From an uncultured Oceanospirillaceae bacterium (GTDB lineage Bacteria > Pseudomonadota > Gammaproteobacteria > Pseudomonadales > Balneatricaceae), in contig CAJXNY010000011.1 of assembly GCA_913057435.1 (NCBI GenBank), positions 1 through 64,000 of the forward strand: a stretch of 64,000 nucleotides of DNA. Reading direction: 5' to 3'. The stretch's first letter is position 1. Each line of letters opens with the position of its first letter. Below, in pieces: positions 54,063 to 62,635 of the stretch. The notes beneath the pieces are model-generated. The model saw only the letters and a program-made list of their open reading frames with translations, did not search any database and was not told the DNA's origin. Both the position numbers and the translations under genes were made by a program.

Positions 54063-54572
54063 ATGCTGAATACACTGATAGATAGACTGCCTGAAGGTAG
54101 CAACGATCTGGCTAATTTGCTACGTCGTACCCTGAACGAAGAGACTGAACTGGCCGAGCATTACTGTTACGGCGTCGCCCTGGCCACCGCCTGCGCGTTG
54201 CGCAATCGGGAGCTGGCGGCGCTGATCCGCCAACATACCGCTGCCGAAACCCAGGCCATTGTGCAAAAAGCGGTGGAGCGCATGGGCATCACCAATCCGT
54301 ATTTTCAGGTGCGCATGGTGGCTGAAATCGGTGCCGGTGGTTCGCTGCAGGCGCTGGCCATGCCGCCACTACAGGACACCGGTGTCAGGGATGAAACCGC
54401 CTACCATTATTATGCCGTGGCGATTTCGGCCATCAACGGCGGCATGCCCTGTTACCGCAGCCATCTGATGGATTTGCTGCACAGTGGCGAGTCATCTCAG
54501 GCGATTGATCAGGCGCTGCGGCTGGTCGCTGCGCTGCACAGCCTGGACCAGCTGCTGGTACTGGACGCTTGA
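54063..54572 (+). CDS. AhpD-like protein lacking one redox cysteine
   Basis: A 169-residue helical protein that follows the alkylhydroperoxidase AhpD layout: TLIDRLPEGSNDLANLLRRT, GVALATACALRNRELAALIR, MGITNPYF and AVAISAINGGMPCYRSHL. AhpD uses two Cys in NGCxHC plus a downstream His. Here the first is Gly127, the second is Cys130, and His134 remains, so a two-Cys cycle is impossible; it may be a one-Cys enzyme or have lost peroxidase activity. It precedes prlC by 55 bp. Confidence 0.7.
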   Translation: MLNTLIDRLPEGSNDLANLLRRTLNEETELAEHYCYGVALATACALRNRELAALIRQHTAAETQAIVQKAVERMGITNPYFQVRMVAEIGAGGSLQALAMPPLQDTGVRDETAYHYYAVAISAINGGMPCYRSHLMDLLHSGESSQAIDQALRLVAALHSLDQLLVLDA

Positions 54573-54627
54573 AGCGGGGCCGTTGTGCCCCCATAAACAG
54601 TCAGATCTGACACAGGGAGACCGCACC

Positions 54628-56661
54628 ATGAGCAACCCATTGCTGCAACACCATCTGCTGCCACCATTCAGCCAGATCAGCCCGGCGGATATCGAACCGG
54701 CCGTTGATCAACTGCTAGCGGACAATCGCGCCGCGATCAGCACTTTGCTGAGCGAGCTGACGGCACCGGACTGGAACAGTCTGGTGGCACCGCTGGAACA
54801 GATGAATGACCGGCTGGCCCAGGCGTGGTCACCGGTGTCTCATATGAATGGGGTGGTCAACAGTGATGAGCTACGTGATGCCTACAATGCCTGCCTGCCC
54901 AAACTGTCGCAGTACTGGACCGAGCTGGGCCAGAACGCCGCGCTGTACCAGGCGTTCCAGACCATCCGCGACAGCGCCGACTTTGCTGCGCTGAGCCAGC
55001 CGCAACAGAAAACGATTGAAGATCAGCTGCGTGATTTCAAACTGTCGGGCATTGCCCTGCCTGAGACTGAGCAAAAACGCTTTGGCGAACTCAAGCAGCG
55101 GCTGTCTGAGCTGAGTACCCGCTTCTCCGAGAATGTGCTGGATGCCACCGGCGGCTGGCAGAAACTGCTTGGCGATGAGGCCGAGCTGGCGGGTCTGCCA
55201 CCGATGGCACTGGCGGCGGCGAAGCAGATGGCCGAAGCGAAAGAGCTGGATGGCTGGCTGATTACGCTGGATTTCCCCTCCTATCTGGCAGTGATGACCC
55301 ACGCTGAGAACCGCGACCTGCGCCGTGAAGTGTACGAAGCGTTCAGCACCCGTGCTTCCGATCAGGGCCCTCATGCGGGAAAATGGGATAACTCCGAAGT
55401 GATGACCGAGATCCTGACCCTGCGTCAGGAACTGGCCGCGCTGCTGGGCTTTGCTCATTACGGTGAGTACTCGCTGGCCACTAAAATGGCTGAAACACCG
55501 GACCAGGTGGTGGGTTTCCTCACCGATCTGGCAGAGAAAAGCCGGGCCGTGGCCCAGCGTGATTACGACGAGCTGGCGGCCTACGCTCAGACACAGGGCC
55601 TGGCAGACCCCCAGGCCTGGGATCTGACGTTCTACGGTGAAAAACTGAAAGAAGAAAAGTACTCCGTTTCGCAGGAAGCGCTGCGGCCTTATTTCCCGAT
55701 GCCACAGGTGCTATCGGGGCTGTTTGAGGTTGCCGGGCGTCTGTTTGATATTCAGGTGCAGGAAGTGGCCGAGTTCGACAGTTGGCACGCCGATGCCCGG
55801 TTGTTTGAAATCAGCCGTGAGGGCGAAGTGATCGCCCGGTTCTTCCTCGATGCTTATGCCCGTGACAAAAAACGTGGCGGTGCCTGGATGGATGATTGCC
55901 GGGTGCGTCGTCGCCTGGATGATGGGTCTATCCAGCTGCCGGTGGCCTATCTGGTGTGTAACTTCAGCGCTCCGGTGGGGGATGACCCGGCCCTGCTCAA
56001 TCACAACGAAGTCACCACCCTGTTCCACGAGTTTGGCCACGGTCTGCACCACATGCTGACCCGCATTGATGTCGCTGATGTCAGCGGCATTAACGGTGTG
56101 CCCTGGGATGCGGTGGAACTGCCAAGTCAGTTCCTGGAAAACTGGTGCTGGGAGCCTGAAGCGCTGGCGCTGATTGCCGGTCATTATCAGACGGGAGTGC
56201 CACTGCCGCAGGCGATGCTCGACAAAATGCTGGCGGCGAAAAACTACCAGTCCGGTATGATGATGGCTCGCCAGCTGGAGTTTTCACTGTTCGATTACTG
56301 CCTGCATATGGAGTATGTAGCCGGTGAAACCGAGGTACAGGCGGTGCTGCAGCGAATCCGTGATCAGGTAGCGGTAGTGCAGGCCCCGGCTTTCAATCGT
56401 TTCCAGCATGGCTTCAGCCATATCTTTGCGGGCGGTTACGCGGCGGGATATTACAGCTACAAATGGGCGGAAGTACTGTCGGCGGATGCCTTTTCACTGT
56501 TTGAAGAGCAGGGCATTTTCAATCCGCAGACCGGTGCTGCTTTCCGTCAGTCGGTGCTGGAACAGGGTGGTTCGCGCGCGCCGATGACACTGTTCACCGA
56601 GTTCCGTGGGCGTGCGCCGCAGGTCGATGCCCTGTTGCGCCACAGCGGCATTAGCGCCTGA
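54628..56661 (+). CDS. prlC: Oligopeptidase A (M3 metallopeptidase)
   Basis: PrlC is a cytoplasmic zinc peptidase that degrades signal peptides and other oligopeptides. The 677-residue protein shows the HEFGHGLHH motif (His467, Glu468, His471) and the family C-terminal region FSHIFAGGYAAGYYSYKWAEV. ATG 54628 is used since CAGGGAGA lies before it and SNPLLQHHLLPPFSQI fits the family; a longer in-frame stretch upstream overlaps the AhpD-like gene. Confidence 0.97.
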   Translation: MSNPLLQHHLLPPFSQISPADIEPAVDQLLADNRAAISTLLSELTAPDWNSLVAPLEQMNDRLAQAWSPVSHMNGVVNSDELRDAYNACLPKLSQYWTELGQNAALYQAFQTIRDSADFAALSQPQQKTIEDQLRDFKLSGIALPETEQKRFGELKQRLSELSTRFSENVLDATGGWQKLLGDEAELAGLPPMALAAAKQMAEAKELDGWLITLDFPSYLAVMTHAENRDLRREVYEAFSTRASDQGPHAGKWDNSEVMTEILTLRQELAALLGFAHYGEYSLATKMAETPDQVVGFLTDLAEKSRAVAQRDYDELAAYAQTQGLADPQAWDLTFYGEKLKEEKYSVSQEALRPYFPMPQVLSGLFEVAGRLFDIQVQEVAEFDSWHADARLFEISREGEVIARFFLDAYARDKKRGGAWMDDCRVRRRLDDGSIQLPVAYLVCNFSAPVGDDPALLNHNEVTTLFHEFGHGLHHMLTRIDVADVSGINGVPWDAVELPSQFLENWCWEPEALALIAGHYQTGVPLPQAMLDKMLAAKNYQSGMMMARQLEFSLFDYCLHMEYVAGETEVQAVLQRIRDQVAVVQAPAFNRFQHGFSHIFAGGYAAGYYSYKWAEVLSADAFSLFEEQGIFNPQTGAAFRQSVLEQGGSRAPMTLFTEFRGRAPQVDALLRHSGISA

Positions 56662-56680
56662 ACCGGGCAGAGAGAGACTG

Positions 56681-56944
56681 ATGAGTACACCCATTAAACG
56701 TTTTGTCGCGGGCGCTGTCTGCCCGCGTTGCAGTAAAATGGACACCTTGCGGATGTATCGCGATGAAGAGCGTGAGCACCGTGAATGCGTGAAGTGCGAC
56801 TTTTCCGACACCATGCGGCTGGACGGTGAGCCGGAGCCAGCCGAGCTGGAAACCCGGGTCAATCAGCTGGCAGACGGCCCCGCGCCGGATGCCCAGCCGC
56901 TGCTGTTTCATCCTAATCCGGGTATGAGTCGCAGCGATCACTGA
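56681..56944 (+). CDS. yheV: YheV family putative zinc-binding protein
   Basis: An 87-residue protein of the YheV/DUF2387 family: RFVAGAVCPRCSKMDTLRMY and ECVKCDFSDTMRL supply four Cys arranged as two CxxC pairs, likely binding zinc. The position right after prlC matches other gammaproteobacteria. The start at 56681 has AGAGAGA in front. Function is unknown. Confidence 0.9.
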   Translation: MSTPIKRFVAGAVCPRCSKMDTLRMYRDEEREHRECVKCDFSDTMRLDGEPEPAELETRVNQLADGPAPDAQPLLFHPNPGMSRSDH

Positions 56945-56968
56945 CCAGGGCTACACGCCTAAAACTGA

Positions 56969-58066
56969 TTACGGCAGCGGTGTCATCTGATAGATGGCAT
57001 CGCCGTAATCATCGCTGATCAGCAGGCTGCGATCAGCCCCCTCCTTATCCTGAGTAAACATCAGATCTACCGGGCGGCCCCAGTAGCTGCCATGGCGCAG
57101 CCAGCCGCTGATAAATGGCTTGACCGCGACTACCTTATTGCCATTCAGGCGTACCCGCACCACCCGATAGCCCACCTTTTCTGTTCGATTCCATGAGCCA
57201 TGCTGGGCGATAAACAGTGCCGTCTCACCCGGTTCAGCCCAGGGCGGTTGCTGGCTGAACGCCATACCTAGCGCGGCCACATGGGCGCCGAGCAGCGCGA
57301 CCGGTGGCTGACTGGCCGGGACCGGATACTGGCCATATTGTGGATCAGCCAGACCGTTGCCGTGCTGGTAGGGAAAGCCGAAGTGCTGGCCCGGTTGTGC
57401 CAGCCGGTTAAGTTCGTCATCCGGGCTGTCGTCGCCCAGCCAGTCGCGGCCATTATCGGTAAACCATAAAGCCTGATCCGCTGGATGCCAGCCGAAGCCG
57501 ACACTGTTACGCACTCCGCTGGCGATGACCTCCACCGGCCCGCCTGCCAGCGGCATTCGGGCCAGGCTGGCAAACAGCGGATTCTCGCTCAGGCAGCTGT
57601 TACAGGGCGCGCCAATATTGAAATAGAGCTGCTGATCGGGGCCGACTTTGAGGTACTTCCAGCCGTGCTGTTTTTTCTTCGGCAGCTGGTCGGTGAGGGT
57701 GACCAGGGCGGAGGGCTGCATAGCCTGCGGGTTGTCCAGCCGCAGAATCCGGTTCAGCGCGGCGATATAGAGTGAGCCCTGGTGAAACGCTACCCCGCTG
57801 GGCAGGGGCAGACCCTCCAGGAGGGTTTCAGGCGGGGCATAGCCCTGCGCGGTGGTGCCCAGTCGATACACCTTGCCGGCCCGGTAGCTGCCGACAAACA
57901 GTGTGCCATCCGGCGCCTGCGCCAGCTGGCGGGCGTTATCGATGTGAGCAACCTGCTCCACCTTGAAGCCTGGCGGGAAACGCAGCCGGTCCATTGGCAG
58001 AGCCAGTGCAGTACTGGCCAGTAACAGCAGGCTGGTGGCAGTCAGATAACGCTGAAAAAGAAACAT
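56969..58066 (-). CDS. Exported PQQ/sorbosone dehydrogenase-like beta-propeller
   Basis: A 365-residue exported protein with signal peptide (LFQRYLTATSLLLLASTALA). The sequence matches glucose/sorbosone dehydrogenase-type six-bladed propellers: FPPGFKVEQVAHIDNARQLA, FVGSYRAGKVYRL, VRNSVGFGWHPADQALWFTDNGRDWLGDD and AFSQQPPW. A Cys pair in PCNSCLSENP is notable. Members bind PQQ or related cofactors, but no PQQ biosynthesis gene lies nearby, so its activity is unclear. Confidence 0.85.
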   Translation of the reverse strand: MFLFQRYLTATSLLLLASTALALPMDRLRFPPGFKVEQVAHIDNARQLAQAPDGTLFVGSYRAGKVYRLGTTAQGYAPPETLLEGLPLPSGVAFHQGSLYIAALNRILRLDNPQAMQPSALVTLTDQLPKKKQHGWKYLKVGPDQQLYFNIGAPCNSCLSENPLFASLARMPLAGGPVEVIASGVRNSVGFGWHPADQALWFTDNGRDWLGDDSPDDELNRLAQPGQHFGFPYQHGNGLADPQYGQYPVPASQPPVALLGAHVAALGMAFSQQPPWAEPGETALFIAQHGSWNRTEKVGYRVVRVRLNGNKVVAVKPFISGWLRHGSYWGRPVDLMFTQDKEGADRSLLISDDYGDAIYQMTPLP

Positions 58067-58105
58067 CCATGATCTCCCGGAGCAGGCGGTGCGAAGTAGA
58101 GGTGT

Positions 58106-58130
58106 TGTAGCAGTGAGACGCTCAGGCGTC
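58106..58130 (+). repeat. REP-like repeat unit near lysR
   Basis: A 25-base unit beginning TGTAGCAG and ending GCGTC, with the stem AGACGC / GCGTCT around TCAG. It has the same ends and length as the two units between norE and norQ but a different stem, as expected for a REP family with compensated hairpins. Confidence 0.5.
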
Positions 58131-58174
58131 TATCTCTCAATAGCAGATGGAGGGCATCCTTGCCCGGCGTTACG

Positions 58175-59098
58175 CTAATCAGCTGAGGGATGCATCTGGC
58201 AAATAATGTTGCGGAATATCTCAGTCGGCTGGTTCTGTTGCGCCCGTTTACGGATGACCGCTGCTGTGCCCAGGTTGTAACAGCGTTCATCATCGCCAAC
58301 CTGTTTGAGCTGACCGCTGTCGATATACGGCCGGGCATAGGTTTCCGGCAGGAATGCGATGAACTTGCCAGAGAGAATCATCGCCAGCCGTGTTTCGTAG
58401 AAGTAGGCAGTGCCCTGCAGGCTCATGCTGGAGAGCTGTTCGGTTGCCTCATCATTGGGTTTCAGGCCGGGCTGGATGGCAGTGAACTGGTTGATAACAT
58501 CACCGGTCACTTCGGCATCTGGCAGCGCAAATAGCGGATTGGTGTTACCGCAGTACAGGCGACAGATATCACTGTAGAGGTGATGATATTCCAGCCCGGC
58601 AATCTGCCGATGGTAGGGGATCAGGCCTACATCAATCTCGTCATTCAGCAGCCGTTTTTCTATTTCTGCCATGGACGACACCTCGCTTTGCAGGGTGATA
58701 TCCGGTGCCTGGGCAAAAAACTGGCCGATCATTTCCGGAAAGCGTGCGCGGGGGTCCAGGCTGGTGCCATCGGAGACCAGGATGCGCAGATTCCCGGCCG
58801 GGTTCTGGCTCATTTCATTGACGACATGGCGAAACTCATCCAGCGATGCCAGCAGTTTGCTGGTCATGTCATAGATAACTGAACCTTCTTTTGTCAGTGC
58901 AAAGCCTGCACGGCCGCGACGGCAAAGGGTGAGGTTCAGACGGGATTCCAGATTGGAGATATGAATGCTGATGGTAGAACGGCTGATGTTCAGCTCGGTC
59001 TCGGCGGCTGAAAAACCGCCGTTATCTACCACAGATTTGAATATCCGCAGCTGTTTCAGCTCAATATCGCCAACTTGTCCTAACGCGTAGTTTTTCAA
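58175..59098 (-). CDS. LysR-type transcriptional regulator
   Basis: A 307-residue LysR protein: winged helix N-terminus (LKQLRIFKSVVDNGGFSAAE, SRSTISIHISNLESRL) and a periplasmic-binding-like effector domain. It is divergent from the aldehyde dehydrogenase gene, with palindromes in the 155-bp gap, so it most likely activates that gene and perhaps the aminotransferase and TRAP genes. The effector is not known. Confidence 0.9.
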   Translation of the reverse strand: MKNYALGQVGDIELKQLRIFKSVVDNGGFSAAETELNISRSTISIHISNLESRLNLTLCRRGRAGFALTKEGSVIYDMTSKLLASLDEFRHVVNEMSQNPAGNLRILVSDGTSLDPRARFPEMIGQFFAQAPDITLQSEVSSMAEIEKRLLNDEIDVGLIPYHRQIAGLEYHHLYSDICRLYCGNTNPLFALPDAEVTGDVINQFTAIQPGLKPNDEATEQLSSMSLQGTAYFYETRLAMILSGKFIAFLPETYARPYIDSGQLKQVGDDERCYNLGTAAVIRKRAQQNQPTEIFRNIICQMHPSAD

Positions 59099-59130
59099 AC
59101 TTATGAGTTACTTCCTAAAACTGAACGTTA

Positions 59131-59146
59131 ACAGATCATCATCTGT
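59131..59146. promoter_or_regulatory. Palindrome ACAGAT-N4-ATCTGT in the LysR intergenic region
   Basis: A perfect 6-4-6 inverted repeat in the lysR-aldehyde dehydrogenase gap, in the usual area for a LysR recognition site; a second perfect one, ACCAC-CGTA-GTGGT, lies at 59206-59219. Confidence 0.45.
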
Positions 59147-59246
59147 TGCCAACATCACTGTTGCTATATTGCGGACAAACGACAGATCTACCTCATTTGT
59201 GGACAACCACCGTAGTGGTCATTCCAGTGTAAAAAAGTAAGGGGTC

Positions 59247-59254
59247 AACAACAA
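59247..59254 (+). promoter_or_regulatory. Candidate Hfq/Crc target motif at the aldehyde dehydrogenase start
   Basis: AACAACAA fits AANAANAA and ends in the A of the ATG start codon, where Hfq/Crc binding would block initiation. Confidence 0.4.
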
Positions 59255-60702
59255 TGCGTTTCGATGATTTCGTAATAGAATCCGCTTATATCAATGGCGA
59301 GTGGGTTGATACTGGTGCTGCTGAAAAACTGGCAGTGATTGACCCGGCTGATGGTTCTCAGCTGGCCAGCGTGCCTGACCTGAGCCCTGAAGATGCCTGT
59401 CAGGCCATTGAATCGGCACAGGTTGCTTTCAAAAGCTGGAAGAAAACCACCGCTAAAGCACGTGCTGCGATCATGCGCCGCTGGGCGGACCTGATCGTTG
59501 AGCACGCCGACGCGCTGGCCGAGCTGCTGACCCGTGAACAGGGCAAGCCCCTGCGTGAAGCCAAAGGCGAAGTGCTGTCCTGTGCTTCTTTCTTCGAGTG
59601 GTTCGGTGAGGAAGCCAAGCGCAGCTACGGTGAAACCATCCCGTCCAATATGACCAGCACCCGCTTGCTGACCGTCAAGCAGCCGATTGGTGTGGTGTCT
59701 GCGATTACGCCGTGGAACTTCCCGATTTCCATGATCGCCCGTAAAGCGGCTCCGGCCATTGCGGCGGGTTGTACCATTGTGATCAAGCCAGCGGAAGATA
59801 CGCCGCTGTGTGCGCTGGCGCTGGCGAAACTGGCTGAGATGGCCGGTGTCCCTGCCGGTGTTATCAACGTGATCACTACCCGTCGTCCAATCGATGTGGG
59901 TCGTGAACTGTGTACCAACCCGATCGTCAAGAAGGTGTCTTTCACCGGCTCGACGCCGGTAGGCAAGATCATTCTGGGCCTGTCGGCGGCAACCGTGAAA
60001 AAAGCATCGATGGAACTGGGCGGTAACGCACCGTTTATCGTTTTTGATGATGCGGATCTGGAATCGGCTGTTGCCGGTGCGATCGCCTCTAAGTACCGCA
60101 ATGCGGGCCAGACCTGTATCTGTACTAACCGTATCTACGTGCAGGCCGGTATCTACGATGCATTTGTTGCCCGCTTCCAGCAGGAAGTAGAGAGCTTTGT
60201 CATCGGTACCGGGATGGACGCCAGCACCGATATCGGTCCGCTGATCAACGAAGCCGCCGTGAACAAGATTGATGGCCTGGTGCAGCGTGCCCGTGAAGAG
60301 GGTGCGCAGCTTCAGGTGGGTGGTGAGCGATCCAGCGCAGGTGAGCGCTTCTACCAGCCAACCATTCTGACTGGCGTGACTGAAGCGATGGAAATTGCTC
60401 AGGCTGAGCTGTTTGGTCCGATCTCTACGCTGTTCCGTTTTGACACTGAAGAAGAAGTGATCGAGCGCGCTAACAATACCCCATACGGGCTGGCAGCGTA
60501 CGTTTACACCCGTGATATCGGCCGGGTATGGCGTGTTTCAGAAGAGCTGGAATACGGCATGGTTGGTGTGAACGAAGGCCTGATCTCCAACGAACTGGCA
60601 CCTTTTGGTGGGGTTAAGGAGTCTGGCATCGGCCGTGAGGGTTCCCGCCACGGTCTGGATGACTACATGGAGCTGAAATACATCTGCATGGGTGGCGTTT
60701 AA
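59254..60702 (+). CDS. NAD(P)-dependent succinate-semialdehyde-type dehydrogenase
   Basis: A 482-residue aldehyde dehydrogenase of the GabD type: PWNFPISMIARKAAPAIAAG, active Glu in MELGGNAPFIVFDDADL, active Cys in GQTCICTNRIYV and GGVKESGIGREGSRHGLDDYMELKY at the end. The CIC motif is typical of succinate-semialdehyde dehydrogenases, but the sulfoacetaldehyde dehydrogenase of Neptuniibacter (SafD) is similar, so the aldehyde could be succinate, malonate or sulfoacetaldehyde. It is divergent from lysR and followed by an aminotransferase. Confidence 0.9.
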   Translation: MRFDDFVIESAYINGEWVDTGAAEKLAVIDPADGSQLASVPDLSPEDACQAIESAQVAFKSWKKTTAKARAAIMRRWADLIVEHADALAELLTREQGKPLREAKGEVLSCASFFEWFGEEAKRSYGETIPSNMTSTRLLTVKQPIGVVSAITPWNFPISMIARKAAPAIAAGCTIVIKPAEDTPLCALALAKLAEMAGVPAGVINVITTRRPIDVGRELCTNPIVKKVSFTGSTPVGKIILGLSAATVKKASMELGGNAPFIVFDDADLESAVAGAIASKYRNAGQTCICTNRIYVQAGIYDAFVARFQQEVESFVIGTGMDASTDIGPLINEAAVNKIDGLVQRAREEGAQLQVGGERSSAGERFYQPTILTGVTEAMEIAQAELFGPISTLFRFDTEEEVIERANNTPYGLAAYVYTRDIGRVWRVSEELEYGMVGVNEGLISNELAPFGGVKESGIGREGSRHGLDDYMELKYICMGGV

Positions 60703-60778
60703 GCCCCTCCTTACCTGGCAGTCGCCAGTCTGTAACAGGCTGGCAGGATAGCGTTGGTCTGAGTGATCAATGTTTGGT

Positions 60779-60820
60779 GGGACTAAATCTTCAGATCGAA
60801 TCGTAGCTATTTTTAGTCCC
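60779..60820. promoter_or_regulatory. Inverted repeat upstream of the aminotransferase
   Basis: GGGACTAAA (60779-60787) and TTTAGTCCC (60812-60820) are perfect reverse complements with a 24-base spacer, in the 176-bp gap before the aminotransferase. It may be an operator or leader hairpin; an imperfect hairpin (GCCAGTCTG / CAGGCTGGC) at 60724-60744 lies before it. Confidence 0.5.
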
Positions 60821-60878
60821 GCTGCGTCCTATTATCGTAACCATCACTCGCTCATCTTTGTTTTTAGTGGATTTATTG

Positions 60879-62195
60879 ATGAAAAATTACAGTAGTCTGG
60901 ACGCGTTCTGGATGCCTTTTACGCCAAACCGTTCCTTCAAAGCTAACCCGCGTATCGTCAGCCGTACCGAAGGTGTGTATTGCTACACCGATAAAGGTCA
61001 GCAGATTCTGGATGCGACGGCCGGTCTATGGTGTGTTAACGCCGGTCACGGTCGTAAAGAGATCGCTGAGGCGATTGGCAAACAGGCACTGGAACTGGAT
61101 TACACCTCACCGTTCAGCTTCGGCCATGACATCGGTTTCGAATTTGCAGAACGCCTGATCAAGCACACGCCTGACCCGCTGAACAAGGTGTTCTTCGCTA
61201 ACTCCGGCTCTGAAGCCGTTGAGAGTGCGCTGAAAATCGCCCTGGCGTATCAGAGTGCCCGTGGTAAACACGGCAAGTTCAAGCTGATCGGTCGTGAAAT
61301 GGCTTACCACGGGGTGAACTTCGGTGGCATCTCCGTTGGTGGTCTGACGCCAAACCGCAAAGGCTTTGGTCCGCTGCTGCAGGTAGATCACCTGCCGCAC
61401 ACCCTGGACATCGAGAAGAATGCCTTCAGCCGTGGCCTGCCGGAGCACGATCTTGAGGGTGCTGAAGCGCTGGAAGATCTGATTAAATTCCACGATGCCA
61501 GCAGCATCGCGGCGGTGATCATTGAGCCTGTCAGTGGTGCTGGTGGTGTCATTATGCCACCCCAAGGCTACCTCAAACGCCTGCGTGAGATCTGTACGGC
61601 ACACGACATTCTGCTGATCTTTGATGAAGTTATCACTGGCTGGGGTCGTCTGGGATCTGCGTTTGCGGCAACAGAATTTGACGTTGTGCCAGACATGATT
61701 GTCTCTGCCAAAGGTATTACCAACGGCATCGTACCGCTGGGTGCGGTGTTTGTAGCCGATGCTATCCACGACACCATCATGGATGCTGCCCCTGAAGGTG
61801 GCGTTGAGTTCTACCATGGCTACACCTACTCAGCCAACCCGGTTGCCTGTGCGGCAGGCCTGGCCACACTGGACATCTACGAGCAGGAAGGCCTGCTGGA
61901 GCGTGCCTCCGGTGAGATTGGCCAGTACTGGGAAGATGCGCTGCACGGTCTGCAGGATCTTGAACAGGTTATCGACGTACGTAACTACGGCCTGATCGGT
62001 GCGGTGCAGTTTGCCCAGCCAGAAGGCACGGCGACACCGGTTGGTGGTGCCATGCAGCTGAAGTGTTACGAACTGGGTGTGATGATTCGCGCCATGGGTA
62101 ACATCATTGCTTTCTCTCCACCGCTGACGATTCAGCCAGAAGAGATTGATCAGCTGGTCGCGGCGATTCGCGCCGCCGTTGCTGAACTGTACTGA
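60879..62195 (+). CDS. Class III omega-amino acid:pyruvate aminotransferase
   Basis: A 438-residue PLP enzyme of class III: YTDKGQQILDATAGLWCVNAGH, FFANSGSEAVESALKIALAY, LLIFDEVITGWGRLG and the PLP lysine in VSAKGITNGIVPLG. Family members move the terminal amino group of beta-alanine, GABA, taurine or similar amines to pyruvate. With the aldehyde dehydrogenase upstream, the pair would turn such an amine into an acid. I chose the ATG at 60879; an in-frame TTG at 60858 is unlikely. Confidence 0.9.
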   Translation: MKNYSSLDAFWMPFTPNRSFKANPRIVSRTEGVYCYTDKGQQILDATAGLWCVNAGHGRKEIAEAIGKQALELDYTSPFSFGHDIGFEFAERLIKHTPDPLNKVFFANSGSEAVESALKIALAYQSARGKHGKFKLIGREMAYHGVNFGGISVGGLTPNRKGFGPLLQVDHLPHTLDIEKNAFSRGLPEHDLEGAEALEDLIKFHDASSIAAVIIEPVSGAGGVIMPPQGYLKRLREICTAHDILLIFDEVITGWGRLGSAFAATEFDVVPDMIVSAKGITNGIVPLGAVFVADAIHDTIMDAAPEGGVEFYHGYTYSANPVACAAGLATLDIYEQEGLLERASGEIGQYWEDALHGLQDLEQVIDVRNYGLIGAVQFAQPEGTATPVGGAMQLKCYELGVMIRAMGNIIAFSPPLTIQPEEIDQLVAAIRAAVAELY

Positions 62196-62312
62196 GTTAC
62201 CGTTTTTAGCGGTGTAAACCGGGCGGCCTGAGCCTTGCACCGCTGCTTTCAGGCAGTGATTCACCCCGGACTCGAATGCTCTGACGTCCGTTGTAACAAG
62301 CTTGCATCTTAT

Positions 62313-62341
62313 GCCCGCCAGCACCTTGGCGGGCTTTTTTT
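62313..62341 (+). terminator. Terminator of the aminotransferase gene
   Basis: GCCCGCCA / TGGCGGGC with a GCACCT loop and seven T, about 115 bp after the stop codon. Confidence 0.88.
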
Positions 62342-62607
62342 AGCCACGGTGAATTGCGGCTCTGCCTGCAACAGCGTGGATTAAGTTGCTTGCCATAAAA
62401 ATATGACAACCGGGTTATCGCTTTATCCTTTTGGCCTGGACCGGTTGTGGAAATGCGCTGAGGTTGATGAGTAAGTCATTTGTTATCATGTGGTTAGCTA
62501 ATGTTTGATACTTCACAACCTTTACACGCACCCAGGCCGATGTAATGCGCGCATACCCTTTGGTACTTTGAACCCTGTGTCATGCTGGTATTTGCGCACC
62601 AGCTCCT

Positions 62608-62630
62608 AAAACAAAACAAATACAAAGAGG
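62608..62630 (+). promoter_or_regulatory. A/C-rich leader at the second dctP start, possible Hfq/Crc target
   Basis: A run of A-rich triplets (AAAACAAAACAAATACAAAG) leads directly into the AGAGG ribosome binding site; it matches the AANAANAA motif with one mismatch at several registers. Confidence 0.35.
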
Positions 62631-62635
62631 TCGAC

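Larger units (their letters stand above)
62196..62635. promoter_or_regulatory. Intergenic region before the second TRAP system
   Basis: A 440-bp gap with no gene seen. It holds a terminator at 62313-62341 and a perfect 8-base inverted repeat ACAACCGG (62406-62413) / CCGGTTGT (62441-62448) that could be an operator, and an A/C-rich leader just before the dctP start. Confidence 0.5.
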
